A DNA stretch of 64,000 nt from Sinorhizobium medicae (GCF_007827695.1 NZ_VITA01000009.1:124001-188000), one strand, 5' to 3'; counted from the stretch's first letter, positions 55,188-63,769 are shown. The notes: generated by a model from the sequence alone, not told the origin. Made by a program: numbers and translations.

Positions 55188-55249
55188 AGGATCTGTCTCC
55201 TGTTGCGGTGGAAGACACCCCGCTCGATTAGGAACGAGGCATCAAATCA

Positions 55250-56293
55250 TCAGGTGTTGGTGGAGTAGAAGACGCCGGACTTGCCGTTGTAGTCTGCCCG
55301 GATTTCGAGGCCCATCGCACCCATCTTCAGGAACTGATAGTTCGCTGTCGGGTAGAGACGCGGCATTGCCGTCGTGTTCACGGCCATCCCGATCAGGGGA
55401 CGGATGAACTCAGCCGACGGGACAAAGCCGAAGAACTCATTGCCCGAGAGCTTGAAGGTCACTTCGATCTTGCCGATGCGGCGGTTAGTCAGCAGGTACT
55501 GCAGCAGAGTGCCGCCCTTGAACCCATTCGCCCCGGAGTAAGAGCGGTCTAGGTTGCGGCCGATCTCGGGCGAGATGTAGATGTTCACCTTGCCAGTGAT
55601 CAGGTTGGCATCGAGCATCGCGCCGAACGTCTGGGTGAAGAACGTGTCGATCGCGTCCGAGGTCGTCGAGGGGGACGTGAGATCGATATTCGCACCGGAA
55701 GCACCGATGTTGATCGTCTTCGCCAGCGGGTTGCTGCGGATGCCAGTGCCAGAGTAGCCCTGGAAGACAATCGAGGTGTCGCCGTTCAGGACGTAGTCAG
55801 CCTGATCCTTGCGGATCTTGGCGTTTGCAGCCTCCTCGTCGTCAGCCAGAGCGTCGAAGTTCTCGGACTGCAGCGTGTTCCACTCGCGCCACTCGCGACC
55901 ATAGCCGTCCTGGAAGATCGGAACCGGCGTGCCGCGGTAAGTGTAGACGACCTTATCCATCGGGACCGGCGTCTGGCCCGACATGGACCGGATAACCGGG
56001 TTCGCAGAGTCCGACGCAACGCGGGTCATGCTGACGAGCTTGCCGATGTTGATCGGGCGAGCGAGCGCCATCAGGTCGCGCATGTAGACTTCACCCTCGT
56101 CGTCACGCAGGACGCGGCGGGTGATGCTGTCGATATCCATCCACGCATCACGCGGCAGGACAGCGGCAGAGTTGGCGAGCGAGGCCATGTGATCTTCGAC
56201 CTGATGGAAATGCTCGCGGTTAATCGAAACGTCGGCCCACCATTCCGCATGCGGACGGGAATTGGCGACGAGTTGTTCGTCAAAATAGCGCAT
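55250..56293 (-). CDS. major capsid protein
   Basis: This 347-aa protein is identified by its place after the decoration protein and before the connectors, and by capsid-like features: a helical N-arm (EDHMASLANSAAVLPRDAWM), SVMT-type strands, FQGYSGTGIRSNPLAKTINI and the closing RPLIGMAVNTTAMPRLYP. No separate protease cleavage site can be read from sequence. The family is probably one of the HK97-fold groups annotated as DUF2184/DUF6260; I cannot decide which. Confidence 0.8.
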   Translation of the reverse strand: MRYFDEQLVANSRPHAEWWADVSINREHFHQVEDHMASLANSAAVLPRDAWMDIDSITRRVLRDDEGEVYMRDLMALARPINIGKLVSMTRVASDSANPVIRSMSGQTPVPMDKVVYTYRGTPVPIFQDGYGREWREWNTLQSENFDALADDEEAANAKIRKDQADYVLNGDTSIVFQGYSGTGIRSNPLAKTINIGASGANIDLTSPSTTSDAIDTFFTQTFGAMLDANLITGKVNIYISPEIGRNLDRSYSGANGFKGGTLLQYLLTNRRIGKIEVTFKLSGNEFFGFVPSAEFIRPLIGMAVNTTAMPRLYPTANYQFLKMGAMGLEIRADYNGKSGVFYSTNT

Positions 56294-56306
56294 CTGGTTT
56301 CGCTCC

Positions 56307-56756
56307 TTAGGCCGATGCCAGGGCGCTCTTCGCCGCGCGGACGCGAACGAGCTGATCAGCCCCCGTTGTGTTGTTGTAAGCCTCCTCGGCGAACGCGATG
56401 ATGCGGTTGCCGGTGGCGGCGAGGACGAACTTTCCAGAGGCGTTGGTTGTCAGCGCAGCGCCGCGGGCGACGTTGGTGCCGGTGGGCACACGAACGTTGA
56501 AGAACTGCTCATCGAGCATCTCCATGCCGATGATGCGGTCGTTGGCTGCCCATGCATCGTCAACACCCTTCATCGCGAGGTAGTTGTCCTGCGCTATGTA
56601 GATCTTGGCGTTGGATGCAGCGCCCGCCTGAGCGAAGCTGGAACCAGATTCGATGAGCGCGGTACCGGGCAGGATGGCGGCAGCGCAAAGACGCTCCTGC
56701 ACCTGCGGCAGGACCTCGGAAACGGGACCGGCGTAAATCTTGTTATAGCGAGCCAT
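56307..56756 (-). CDS. capsid decoration-like protein (DUF2190-type)
   Basis: This 149-aa beta-rich protein (VPTGTNVARGAALTTNASGK, IIAFAEEAYNNTTGADQLVR) resembles the DUF2190/head-decoration type, in which a small beta protein sits on the capsid surface. It lies between the DUF2213 protein and the major capsid protein, the usual place. Confidence 0.72.
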   Translation of the reverse strand: MARYNKIYAGPVSEVLPQVQERLCAAAILPGTALIESGSSFAQAGAASNAKIYIAQDNYLAMKGVDDAWAANDRIIGMEMLDEQFFNVRVPTGTNVARGAALTTNASGKFVLAATGNRIIAFAEEAYNNTTGADQLVRVRAAKSALASA

Positions 56757-56759
56757 GGG

Positions 56760-57878
56760 TTAGTCTCCCTTCGGCAGCTTGAAGGCCGGCTTTTCGCTGG
56801 CGTTACCCTTGAATGCAGGGTTCAGCGGAGCTGCCTTGCCCGGCTCCGCCGTCTTGGCGAGAGCGCGCAGCGTGTTGAGCGGGGTTGCCTTGGCCGTTTC
56901 CTCATCGAGGACGTTGGCTTTGACGATCTTGGTGACCAGGTCGGCGTGTTCGGCGTCGTCCTTGGCCTTCTGGTTGGCGACCATCTCCGCATGGGAGTCG
57001 GTGATCGGCTTCACCGCAGCCATGACGGCGTTAGTGACGGTCTCCCCGATCTTGTTGAAGCCTTCCGAGAGGGCATCGACCTTCGCGGAAAGCGCAGTGA
57101 ACTGCTCGTCAGTGACAGGCATCTCAGTGTCCTTCGTGTTCGTGGTGGGTTCCCGCTCGGAAATGCCAAGGGCTTCCAGGATCGCGGCTTTCAGTTTGTC
57201 CAAGAGACCCGCCCTCTGGCGCTTCTCAAGGGCTCGGGCGAGTGAATCCATCGCCCAATCGATGTCACGCTCTGCCTCTTGAATGGCGGAGTTGATGACC
57301 TCGATTTCCGTTTGCTCGCCTTGGGCGTTCACCAGCATGCCGACGCCCTGGTCAGGCGTGGCCGCGCCAACCTCACCGAGGAGGATGGCGTCATGGTCGA
57401 ACTCGATATTGCGAGCGATGTGTTTGTGGTCTGAGGCGTTGGCAACGGCCTCAAGGTTGGCAAGCAGGCCGGTGGAGGTGTGGACCGGCTCGCCCTTCTC
57501 GATCGCGGCAAGGACTTCCTTGCCGCCTGGCGACCGGTTGGCGACCTCGATGTCGATGACCTTGTCGAGGAAGACGCGGCCGTTCTCGCGACGGACGTTC
57601 TCATTCCATGCGCCGATGTAGCCGACGTTGATCCCCTCTGGATCGCGGGCCGAGACGAACTTGCCGTTGATCATCGGGTGACCGAGCGGCGCCGGCGTAC
57701 GATTGAGGCCGGCGAAGCTCTTCCCAATCTCGTCGGCCGGGTAGCGAATACCATTCATAATGATGTCGTCGGGCAGCGTGGCGCTGGGGACGATAACGAC
57801 ATCGCGACCGTTACGCTTTTCCTTCCGGACAGCCTTCGTGTTCGCAACGCTGCGAACGTTGACGCGGACGTGCTTCAT
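56760..57878 (-). CDS. DUF2213 protein, probable prohead protease with scaffold-like tail
   Basis: This 372-aa protein has the DUF2213 N-terminus: PSATLPDDIIMNGIRYPADE, APLGHPMINGKFVSARDPEG and EKGEPVHTSTGLLANLEAV. The C-terminal half is charged and helical (KVDALSEGFNKIGETVTNAV, AKDDAEHADLVTKIVKA), as in proteins that combine capsid protease and scaffold. It overlaps the portal gene by 4 bases. Confidence 0.8.
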   Translation of the reverse strand: MKHVRVNVRSVANTKAVRKEKRNGRDVVIVPSATLPDDIIMNGIRYPADEIGKSFAGLNRTPAPLGHPMINGKFVSARDPEGINVGYIGAWNENVRRENGRVFLDKVIDIEVANRSPGGKEVLAAIEKGEPVHTSTGLLANLEAVANASDHKHIARNIEFDHDAILLGEVGAATPDQGVGMLVNAQGEQTEIEVINSAIQEAERDIDWAMDSLARALEKRQRAGLLDKLKAAILEALGISEREPTTNTKDTEMPVTDEQFTALSAKVDALSEGFNKIGETVTNAVMAAVKPITDSHAEMVANQKAKDDAEHADLVTKIVKANVLDEETAKATPLNTLRALAKTAEPGKAAPLNPAFKGNASEKPAFKLPKGD

Positions 57879-59245
57879 TCTACGGTGTCCTTTGGTTTGG
57901 TGCCGAGAGCATCGCGGGTTTCATCGTCCGTCGGCTCGTTTGCGAACTTTTCCGCATCCGACAACGGCTCGTAACCAACGACGGCGCGGATCTCCTCGTC
58001 GGTGAAGACGATGACGCCGGTGCCCATTTTCTGGTTGGTCTCGGCCATCTTGCTGGCGCGATCGATCTTCTCCGACATCGAGCTTTCGGTCAGATCGGTC
58101 CAATCGACGAACCAGTCACGCTCGGGCAGGATGCCGACGCGCACCAGGCGCTGCACGAGTGCTCGGATATTCGGGATGACGTAGTTCGTCCGACGCGACA
58201 TGTTCGTCAGCGCCCATTCGTCAGCGTCTTCTTTGCTGGCCCGTTCGCCGGTCTGCATGCCGACGAGGATCTTCACGGGCATGTTGATCGAGGCGGCAAA
58301 AGCCTGCAGGGCGATTGCGAAGAAGTGCTCAGGCGACGGCAACGTGATGCCGAGGGTCTTGGCTTCCATGCCCTGGACCATCAGCAGCTTGTCGAAGCCC
58401 TTCTGCCAGTCCTCGACCTGGTCGTTCATCTTGTCGACGAGCTCTTCGACCGGCACGCCCATCATGCGGGCCATCTCGGTCAGCTTCGCTTCGGGGTCGA
58501 CTTCGAGCACCGGTGCGGACTTGGCGTTCTTCCAGAACCCCTCCCCGCCGGCGCCGCTGACCTTCTCCATCGTTAGCAGGTCGTTGAAACCCGCCTCGAG
58601 GATCGACTTGCCGTGCACCGTGCCATTCTTCGACCAGATGACGACACGATCGGGATGGACGATAAAATTCCGCGGTTGCTGCTTGTCGTCGACTGCGGCC
58701 TCGTTGAACTGGTACATCTTCGGATGGCCGTAACCATCTGAAGTTTCGTCTGTGTCCCACTGGGAGACGGTAAGCTGGCCTTCCCATGCCGGAATGATCT
58801 CGACGAGGCCATTGAGTCCGCCGGTCACTCGATCGACAGGCTGATCGAGCCGCTTGCTGTCGGCAAAACGAAGGATGACGCCCGCATAGGCGCCGACCAT
58901 CGACATGCTGTCGGCTTCTGCCAGCTTCTGCCAGAGACGCAGGTCGTCGAAGCGCTGGCGGATCTGCTTTTCAAGCGTGGTTTCGTCTGCCTCGCCGACT
59001 TCTGAACCGTCACGCTCTTCTTCGAGCAGGAACGGGTTGTCCTGCCAGGTCTTTAGGACGGTCTTGTTCACACCAGCCTGGGCAATACCGTTGCGGGAGT
59101 ACATCCCGTAGAGCTGGGAGAACGTCAGCGCGGCCGGATAGCCGAAATCCTTGTAGTGATCGTGCTTGGCGTCCGGGAAAAAGCCCGGGAACATGGCTCC
59201 GAGCCGACGCGTGGCATTGTTCACCACCAATCGCATACGGTTCAT
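57875..59245 (-). CDS. portal protein (DUF1073 family)
   Basis: This 456-aa protein matches DUF1073 portals: KDFGYPAALTFSQLYGMYSR, AQAGVNKTVLKTWQDNPFLL, a middle KSILEAGFNDLLTMEKVSGA and the late INMPVKILVGMQTGERASKE with VIPNIRALVQRLVRVG. It forms the dodecameric DNA entry channel. It overlaps both the terminase and the DUF2213 genes by 4 bases each. Confidence 0.88.
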   Translation of the reverse strand: MNRMRLVVNNATRRLGAMFPGFFPDAKHDHYKDFGYPAALTFSQLYGMYSRNGIAQAGVNKTVLKTWQDNPFLLEEERDGSEVGEADETTLEKQIRQRFDDLRLWQKLAEADSMSMVGAYAGVILRFADSKRLDQPVDRVTGGLNGLVEIIPAWEGQLTVSQWDTDETSDGYGHPKMYQFNEAAVDDKQQPRNFIVHPDRVVIWSKNGTVHGKSILEAGFNDLLTMEKVSGAGGEGFWKNAKSAPVLEVDPEAKLTEMARMMGVPVEELVDKMNDQVEDWQKGFDKLLMVQGMEAKTLGITLPSPEHFFAIALQAFAASINMPVKILVGMQTGERASKEDADEWALTNMSRRTNYVIPNIRALVQRLVRVGILPERDWFVDWTDLTESSMSEKIDRASKMAETNQKMGTGVIVFTDEEIRAVVGYEPLSDAEKFANEPTDDETRDALGTKPKDTVE

Positions 59246-60654
59246 CGGTGCCTCTTCGATAGGAACATTGCCGCTTGGACAGGCTCGTTCAGCAGTGCGT
59301 TGAAGGCTCTGCTGGTGCTATCCGCGTCGTCATCGTGGGTTGCTTCGGGGAAGCCCTCCAGAGAGGAGAACCATGCTTCGTTCCACGGTCCCTTGAGGAC
59401 CAAGACATTGCCCGCCTCGGCCTGCGCAGAGAACGGGCTAAAGCGTGTAACTTTGTCGCCAGATTCTGGCGTTGCCCTAACTGGATAACCTGCGAGCATT
59501 TTGGTCATGCTCGCTACCTGAGACTTGCCAGCCTGCCCGGGGTCTTGGGGCAGCGAGATATGAACATCCTCGCCGTCGCTGGATGCCGTGTTCTTGATCA
59601 GCCTTTCCACGCCTGAAGGGGACAAGAAGTCCGACGTGTGATGCGCGACGATGTATCGCCCGTCCGATAGCTTTCCGATCTTCGTGCCTGCCGTGGCATC
59701 TGGATCGTTGCTTTCCGTCTTTGGCGTGGCAGCGATATCCCAGCCGCGCATCCATCGGACAACGCCGGCCGGCACAGTAGAGACGACCTCGCACCAATCA
59801 CGCCGAAACATGAGCCCAGCGGCCGGCCGGATCTTCCAGTTACCGCCGAGGAGGCGCTCGCGCTCGACCGTCGGCAAGGCCATGAGGCTGGCCAGATAGC
59901 TCGGATCCGCTGCCATTAGCGCGCGGTTGTCACTGAGCTTCGCCGGAACGAACGTCACCGACTTGGGCGGGATCGGCGAATCAATGCCGTCTTCGTTCGG
60001 CGCCGTGTAGTGCGCCAGGTCTTGCGGGCTATCGCCCCAGATGATCGCATCGCCAATGCGGACAAACCACCGAAGGACGCCTGCCCGCTCTGGGATCGGC
60101 AATCCGGTGTCCTGGTCAATCCACCAGCTGATGAACTCTGCTACCCAGCTATCTGCATCAGGGTTGCAGGTTGCTCGGATGTAAGGCCGCACGCCGCTCA
60201 TGGAACGGTTACGCGAAACCATGTACCAGAACTGCTTGGCGCTGAAATGCGTCAGCTCGTCGAAGCAGATGAGCGGGATCTGCGAGCCCTGCCAGTTCAG
60301 GACGGTCTTGTCATGCTCGAGGTGAGCGAATGAAACCGAAGCCCCGGACGGGAAGCTCCATTGCAGTACATGTTCCTTGGGCGTGGCGCCGATTGCCGGA
60401 TAGAGCTTCTCGCTCTCGTCCCAGAGGCCGCCCTCGTTTCGGACCTGGACGGTGGACCGGCGGAAGAAGACGGCGCCGAACTGCGGGTTGGCGATATGGC
60501 GAAGTGGCTCCATAAGGAGCGCCCACGTCTTGCCGCCGCCTGCCGAGCCTCCATAGATGGCGATATCTGCCGGCGAGGCGAGGAATGCTGTCTGCGGGCC
60601 CGGCTGCGGCCGGATGATGGTCTGGGCGCCCTGCCCTTGCTCAGCTCCTGCCAT
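59242..60654 (-). CDS. terminase large subunit
   Basis: This 470-aa protein has an ATPase domain with Walker A YGGSAGGGKTWAL (about 34-46), Walker B IPLICFDELTHF (about 126-137) and a downstream motif with TCNPDAD. The nuclease domain has RGWDIAATPKTES-type Asp (written RGWDIAA in sequence), DGRYIVAHH and LPQDPGQAG with acidic residues in RNase-H-like arrangement. It cuts and packages phage DNA. ATG 60654 lies inside the small terminase gene (14-base overlap). Confidence 0.93.
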   Translation of the reverse strand: MAGAEQGQGAQTIIRPQPGPQTAFLASPADIAIYGGSAGGGKTWALLMEPLRHIANPQFGAVFFRRSTVQVRNEGGLWDESEKLYPAIGATPKEHVLQWSFPSGASVSFAHLEHDKTVLNWQGSQIPLICFDELTHFSAKQFWYMVSRNRSMSGVRPYIRATCNPDADSWVAEFISWWIDQDTGLPIPERAGVLRWFVRIGDAIIWGDSPQDLAHYTAPNEDGIDSPIPPKSVTFVPAKLSDNRALMAADPSYLASLMALPTVERERLLGGNWKIRPAAGLMFRRDWCEVVSTVPAGVVRWMRGWDIAATPKTESNDPDATAGTKIGKLSDGRYIVAHHTSDFLSPSGVERLIKNTASSDGEDVHISLPQDPGQAGKSQVASMTKMLAGYPVRATPESGDKVTRFSPFSAQAEAGNVLVLKGPWNEAWFSSLEGFPEATHDDDADSTSRAFNALLNEPVQAAMFLSKRHR

Positions 60655-61105
60655 TGTCGGGTAACTGGAAGATCGTGACCGGCGATACGGGTACCGGCAG
60701 GTCCTTCCCATCCTTTCCCGTTAGCTCGCGCCGGTTGGTGTAGGCGTTGCCCACTTCCTCGGCGGCCTGCTTCATCAACGATGCCGCCAGCACCATGTTG
60801 CCTTGGGTCTCTGCCTTCTCTGCCATGCGCTGGAGAGCGCGAAGGCGAACGGCGCGATGGCTGATGGCGATGGTCGCCGTATCCTCTAGGAAGGTCTTGC
60901 GGGTCTCCTCGAAGAGCAGCTTCCACTTCTCTGCGAGGTTGGTGCCGGCCTTCTTGGTCGGGTCGTAGCCTTCCACCGATTGGCGCGTGATCGTCTTGCC
61001 GAATTCCTTCCTGACTGCCTCGACGACTATCGAAGGTGTGTCGAAGCATGCGAGGCTCTGGACGATGAAGGTTTTCACGTCGTCTTTGAGTTTGCCCTTG
61101 GCCAT
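60641..61105 (-). CDS. terminase small subunit (DUF2280-type)
   Basis: This 154-aa protein starts with a DNA-binding domain VKTFIVQSLACFDTPSIVVE, KEFGKTITRQSVEGYDPTKK. A helical middle follows (AISHRAVRLRALQRMAEKAE) with a C-terminal tail. It fits DUF2280/small terminase, which recognises the packaging site. A damaged copy of its N-terminus lies just upstream at 61190-61339. Confidence 0.82.
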   Translation of the reverse strand: MAKGKLKDDVKTFIVQSLACFDTPSIVVEAVRKEFGKTITRQSVEGYDPTKKAGTNLAEKWKLLFEETRKTFLEDTATIAISHRAVRLRALQRMAEKAETQGNMVLAASLMKQAAEEVGNAYTNRRELTGKDGKDLPVPVSPVTIFQLPDNGRS

Positions 61106-61189
61106 TTCTCTGTCAGGCTCCGGTCAGGTATGTACGCAACTTTGATTTCAGTTTTGATTATGTTCAACCAGACGTGATACTGTGTAGAG

Positions 61190-61339
61190 GCTCGCAGCGA
61201 GAGGGGCGCAACATGGCGAAGCAGCTGTCGATCCACCTCCTGCCCGAACCTTGATTGGGGCGACGATCGGGCTCTCGGAACACGCCAGAGCTCGCAGGAT
61301 GTAAGTCTTCACCTCATCGGAGCGTTTTGCTCTCGCCAT
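61190..61339 (-). pseudogene. decayed duplicate of the small terminase N-terminus
   Basis: An ATG at 61339 opens MARAKRSDEVKTYILRALAC followed by SESPIVA, parallel to the small terminase start MAKGKLKDDVKTFIVQSLAC. After about 28 codons the match continues only in another frame (RFGQEVDRQLL, parallel to KEFGKTITRQ) and then fades. It is a broken, partial paralogue. Confidence 0.65.
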
Positions 61340-61375
61340 GGCTGTGTCAAAGTCCCAAGAGCGCTGGAGGGGGAA

Positions 61376-61846
61376 ATGGGCCAAGTAGTAGGTAACGTCG
61401 GCAAGTTTCTAAATTACGGGCCGCTGGGCTTCTCAGCGCTGATATTCGTGATCGTCGTTATTGCGCTTCTAGCCGGCCGCACAAATGAGGGGCGCAACCG
61501 GATGCTACGGCTCATAATATGGGTCGGCTTATTCGTTTACTGCATCGCAGCAGCTCTGGCCTTCGTTTCCGAATACGCGAATGGCTCAAAGAAAACGATG
61601 ACGACCGCTCAGGCAGCGGAACTCTTCCAGGCAGCACAACAAACAGAATTAGCCATCGGAAAAGTGAAGGGAATTCCTGGCATGGTCTCGGGCAGCTGCA
61701 GCGGCGGCCCGGCAGGGATCAACCCTGACAATTATTCAAAGGTCGTCAAGATTGCCAATGAGGCCGCGACAGCGATGATCAGCGTTTACGGAACTTTGCG
61801 TAGTTCTCTTGCCCTCGCTCCGCCCACCACTGAGACAGCTAACTGA
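61376..61846 (+). CDS. hypothetical membrane protein
   Basis: This 156-aa protein has two hydrophobic helices (LGFSALIFVIVVIALLAG and LIIWVGLFVYCIAAALAFV). A periplasmic or cytoplasmic helical part follows (AQAAELFQAAQQTELAIGKV, VVKIANEAATAMISVYGTL). GGAGGGGG precedes the ATG at 61376. I do not recognise the family. It is convergent with the metallopeptidase gene. Confidence 0.55.
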   Translation: MGQVVGNVGKFLNYGPLGFSALIFVIVVIALLAGRTNEGRNRMLRLIIWVGLFVYCIAAALAFVSEYANGSKKTMTTAQAAELFQAAQQTELAIGKVKGIPGMVSGSCSGGPAGINPDNYSKVVKIANEAATAMISVYGTLRSSLALAPPTTETAN

Positions 61847-62192
61847 CGATCCTCAGTCGACAGGTGCCGCATGCGTGCGAGATCTGCGCTTTCGCGATTT
61901 CTGGGGGCCCGTTGGCTGCATCGACGAGTGCGCGGACACCAGCAGCATCTGCGCCATAGCGTCGGACGACGCCGACGAACTCTTCCACATCATGCCCGCG
62001 GATGGTGAAGACTGGGCGCCCTGTCGATCGGCTGAACTTCGGCGCGCCGAACGCATCCGTGTCTTGGGCGGCGTGATAGAGCTCGTGCTCGACGAGCGCC
62101 ATGAATTCTGCATCACCGCAGTGCCGGCAGTATTCGGCGTCCAGCGTGATGATGAAATCAGGGACGAAGCCGAACCATTGCTTGATCTGCAT
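61839..62192 (-). CDS. putative phage metallopeptidase, C-terminal part of a split gene
   Basis: This frame gives 117 residues with PDFIITLDAEYCRHCGDAEF, then the zinc motif VEHELYHAAQ (His36, Glu37, His40) and GRPVFTIRGHDVEEFVGVVR with a third candidate ligand. In related phage proteins this is continuous with the part encoded by 62158-62454. A GGGCAGAG sequence precedes an ATG here, so separate translation is possible. Confidence 0.7.
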   Translation of the reverse strand: MQIKQWFGFVPDFIITLDAEYCRHCGDAEFMALVEHELYHAAQDTDAFGAPKFSRSTGRPVFTIRGHDVEEFVGVVRRYGADAAGVRALVDAANGPPEIAKAQISHACGTCRLRIVS

Positions 62193-62454
62193 CTCTGCCC
62201 GAGCGCTGGCCCATGGCGCCCTGAGGCTTTCCCTCTTCGCACTGACCGATGATGCGGCGCCCTTTGCGGCTGTTCTCGACGAAGGTCCAGAGGAAGCCGA
62301 TCTCAGCGTGCGCCAGGTGCGCGTGCTCCGGATTGTGGAGCGGCGATGACGGATCGAGGAAGGTCGCCTCTATCCATTCCAGCATATCTTCGGCCGGGAC
62401 GAAGGCTGGGGAGCTGATGTCGTCGAAAAGCGAGGATGGAGGCTGCGGTCTCAT
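62158..62454 (-). CDS. putative phage metallopeptidase, N-terminal part of a split gene
   Basis: This 98-aa frame contains AEDMLEWIEATFLDPSSPLH, NPEHAHLAHAEIGFLWTFVE and IGQCEEGKPQGAMG. After that the sequence is unlike the family; the overlapping +1 frame reads WASARAEMQIKQWFGFVPDF, which is the expected continuation. The break lies at about 62213-62220. GGGGAT upstream fits the ATG at 62454. Confidence 0.65.
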   Translation of the reverse strand: MRPQPPSSLFDDISSPAFVPAEDMLEWIEATFLDPSSPLHNPEHAHLAHAEIGFLWTFVENSRKGRRIIGQCEEGKPQGAMGQRSGRDADQAMVRLRP

Positions 62455-62567
62455 GGTTATCCCCAAGCCCCTGTGATTTTCGGGTGTAAGTTCCTGGCAT
62501 GTCTCCTTGAGGTTGCGAATCGCCCACATTCATCGTTTCCTTCTTATGCAACCAGAAAGGAACAGTA

Positions 62568-62849
62568 ATGACTTCATACGTGGTTACTTACGACCTAAAC
62601 GGCGACGAGGATTCTTCGGCTTACAAGCCGCTGATCAACGAGATCAAACGTCTCGGTGGTCACAAGTACCAGTTCTCAGCGTGGCTCATCAACGTGAGCA
62701 ACACTGCCGAAGAGCTGCACGACCATCTGAAAAAGCTCATGGACAAGGACGATTCGCTCTGGGTCAGTGAGATGGTCAAGAACCGGCATTACTCTGGCGC
62801 AAAGGCCGGGACGAACAACTGGATAAAAGAGAATCCAGCGTCTCGCTGA
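62568..62849 (+). CDS. Cas2/SinR-like ferredoxin-fold protein
   Basis: This 93-aa protein reads MTSYVVTYDLNGDEDSSAYK, then INEIKRLGGHKYQFSAWLIN and AEELHDHLKKLMDKDDSLWV. The YVVTYDL first strand and the QFSAWLI second strand fit the ferredoxin-like fold of Cas2, VapD and SinR-type proteins. There is no CRISPR array, cas1 or partner toxin in this window. It stands alone on the plus strand between minus-strand genes. GAAAGGAACAGTA precedes the ATG. Confidence 0.65.
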   Translation: MTSYVVTYDLNGDEDSSAYKPLINEIKRLGGHKYQFSAWLINVSNTAEELHDHLKKLMDKDDSLWVSEMVKNRHYSGAKAGTNNWIKENPASR

Positions 62850-62941
62850 TGTTCCAACCTCTACCCTATCCTGAGGGCACAAATTGAGACATCGGGAAGC
62901 CGGACCTTTGGCCCGGTTCCCTATTCAGGCATGCGCGGCTG

Positions 62942-63241
62942 TCAGGCCCGATCGGCCTCGCGCTTGAAGATCAGCACCCACTGGTACGTGCTGCGCTCGA
63001 TTACCTGTTGGAGCTCATATTTTTCTGCTGTCTTCTCGTTGATGAAGGCCTGCATGCTCTTGAGGCCGCCTGGGCCGGTATCGAAGGGCTCGACGAGGTA
63101 TTCGGGCATCCTCACTGCGCTCTCAGTGGGCTCTTTGCCGTCGCTCCTGTCCTTCAGCGGATAGGTATACATGATGTATTCTTTTGTCCTACCTTGCGCT
63201 TCGAACGCTGCTTGGGCGGCCAGGTTGTTGACGTGCGTCAT
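62942..63241 (-). CDS. C-terminal part of a split GNAT-like protein
   Basis: This 99-aa frame starts MTHVNNLAAQAAFEAQGRTK, which is the typical C-terminal motif of GNAT acetyltransferases (N-x-A-x-x-x-(Y/F)-E-x-x-G). It continues with EYIMYTYPLKDRSDG and a tail of unknown role. Its ATG overlaps the stop of the upstream frame (ATGA), which encodes the N-terminal GNAT half. Confidence 0.6.
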   Translation of the reverse strand: MTHVNNLAAQAAFEAQGRTKEYIMYTYPLKDRSDGKEPTESAVRMPEYLVEPFDTGPGGLKSMQAFINEKTAEKYELQQVIERSTYQWVLIFKREADRA

Positions 63242-63624
63242 GGAGTTGATTGAAACATATTCCCTTGCTGGAGGCCCTTGTCGCGAAGAGCTTCGAAAAG
63301 ATCGGTGTGGATATGTTTCCGTCGATGCTCGGGAACCACGTAGGAGAGAAAGATATTCCAGATCTCCTCGCCGCGGTAGTTGATCATAGCGATTGCCTTG
63401 CCGTCTTTACCGATGGCTGCCACGCAGGGCTCCGCGAAAATCGGCGGAGTGCGCATCCGGCCGTGGAGCCCTCTCTTTTCGATCACTTCGATCTCAATCA
63501 TTGCCTGCGGCACCAGCCACGACGCTGGTGATTGGCTGCAGTTCTCATAGAAGTGGATACGGTATGGGACCTCGGCGGTGTGCTGGTCGCTCTCGCTGTC
63601 TGCGATTTGGGAAGGGGACTTCAT
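63238..63624 (-). CDS. N-terminal part of a split GNAT-like protein
   Basis: This 128-aa frame contains VAAIGKDGKAIAMINYRGEE and the acetyl-CoA binding motif A: IFLSYVVPEHRRKHIHTDLF, EALRDKG. It stops just before the last strand-helix of the GNAT fold, which is encoded in the overlapping -1 frame. Together they give a complete GNAT domain. Confidence 0.6.
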   Translation of the reverse strand: MKSPSQIADSESDQHTAEVPYRIHFYENCSQSPASWLVPQAMIEIEVIEKRGLHGRMRTPPIFAEPCVAAIGKDGKAIAMINYRGEEIWNIFLSYVVPEHRRKHIHTDLFEALRDKGLQQGNMFQSTP

Positions 63625-63643
63625 TTTGACGCTCCTGAAGACG

Positions 63644-63670
63644 AAAAAACCGCCACCGATGGGGTGGCGG
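63644..63670 (-). terminator. intrinsic terminator upstream of the GNAT genes
   Basis: CCGCCACC (63650-63657) pairs with GGTGGCGG (63663-63670). On the minus strand the hairpin is followed by TTTTTT. It would end transcripts arriving from the right, isolating the structural block from the next region. Confidence 0.8.
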
Positions 63671-63769
63671 CGGGCGCTGTCTGAGCGCTAACCTCTAATC
63701 GCCTTGTACAATACGCCACTCGCGCTGGCCACCTTGATTGAAGGCTTTTCTCAACCATTACAGTTATTT

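Noticed and set aside
62568-62849. Part of a CRISPR-Cas locus
   Set aside because: No array, no cas1 and no effector gene anywhere in the window; only the fold resemblance of one small protein.
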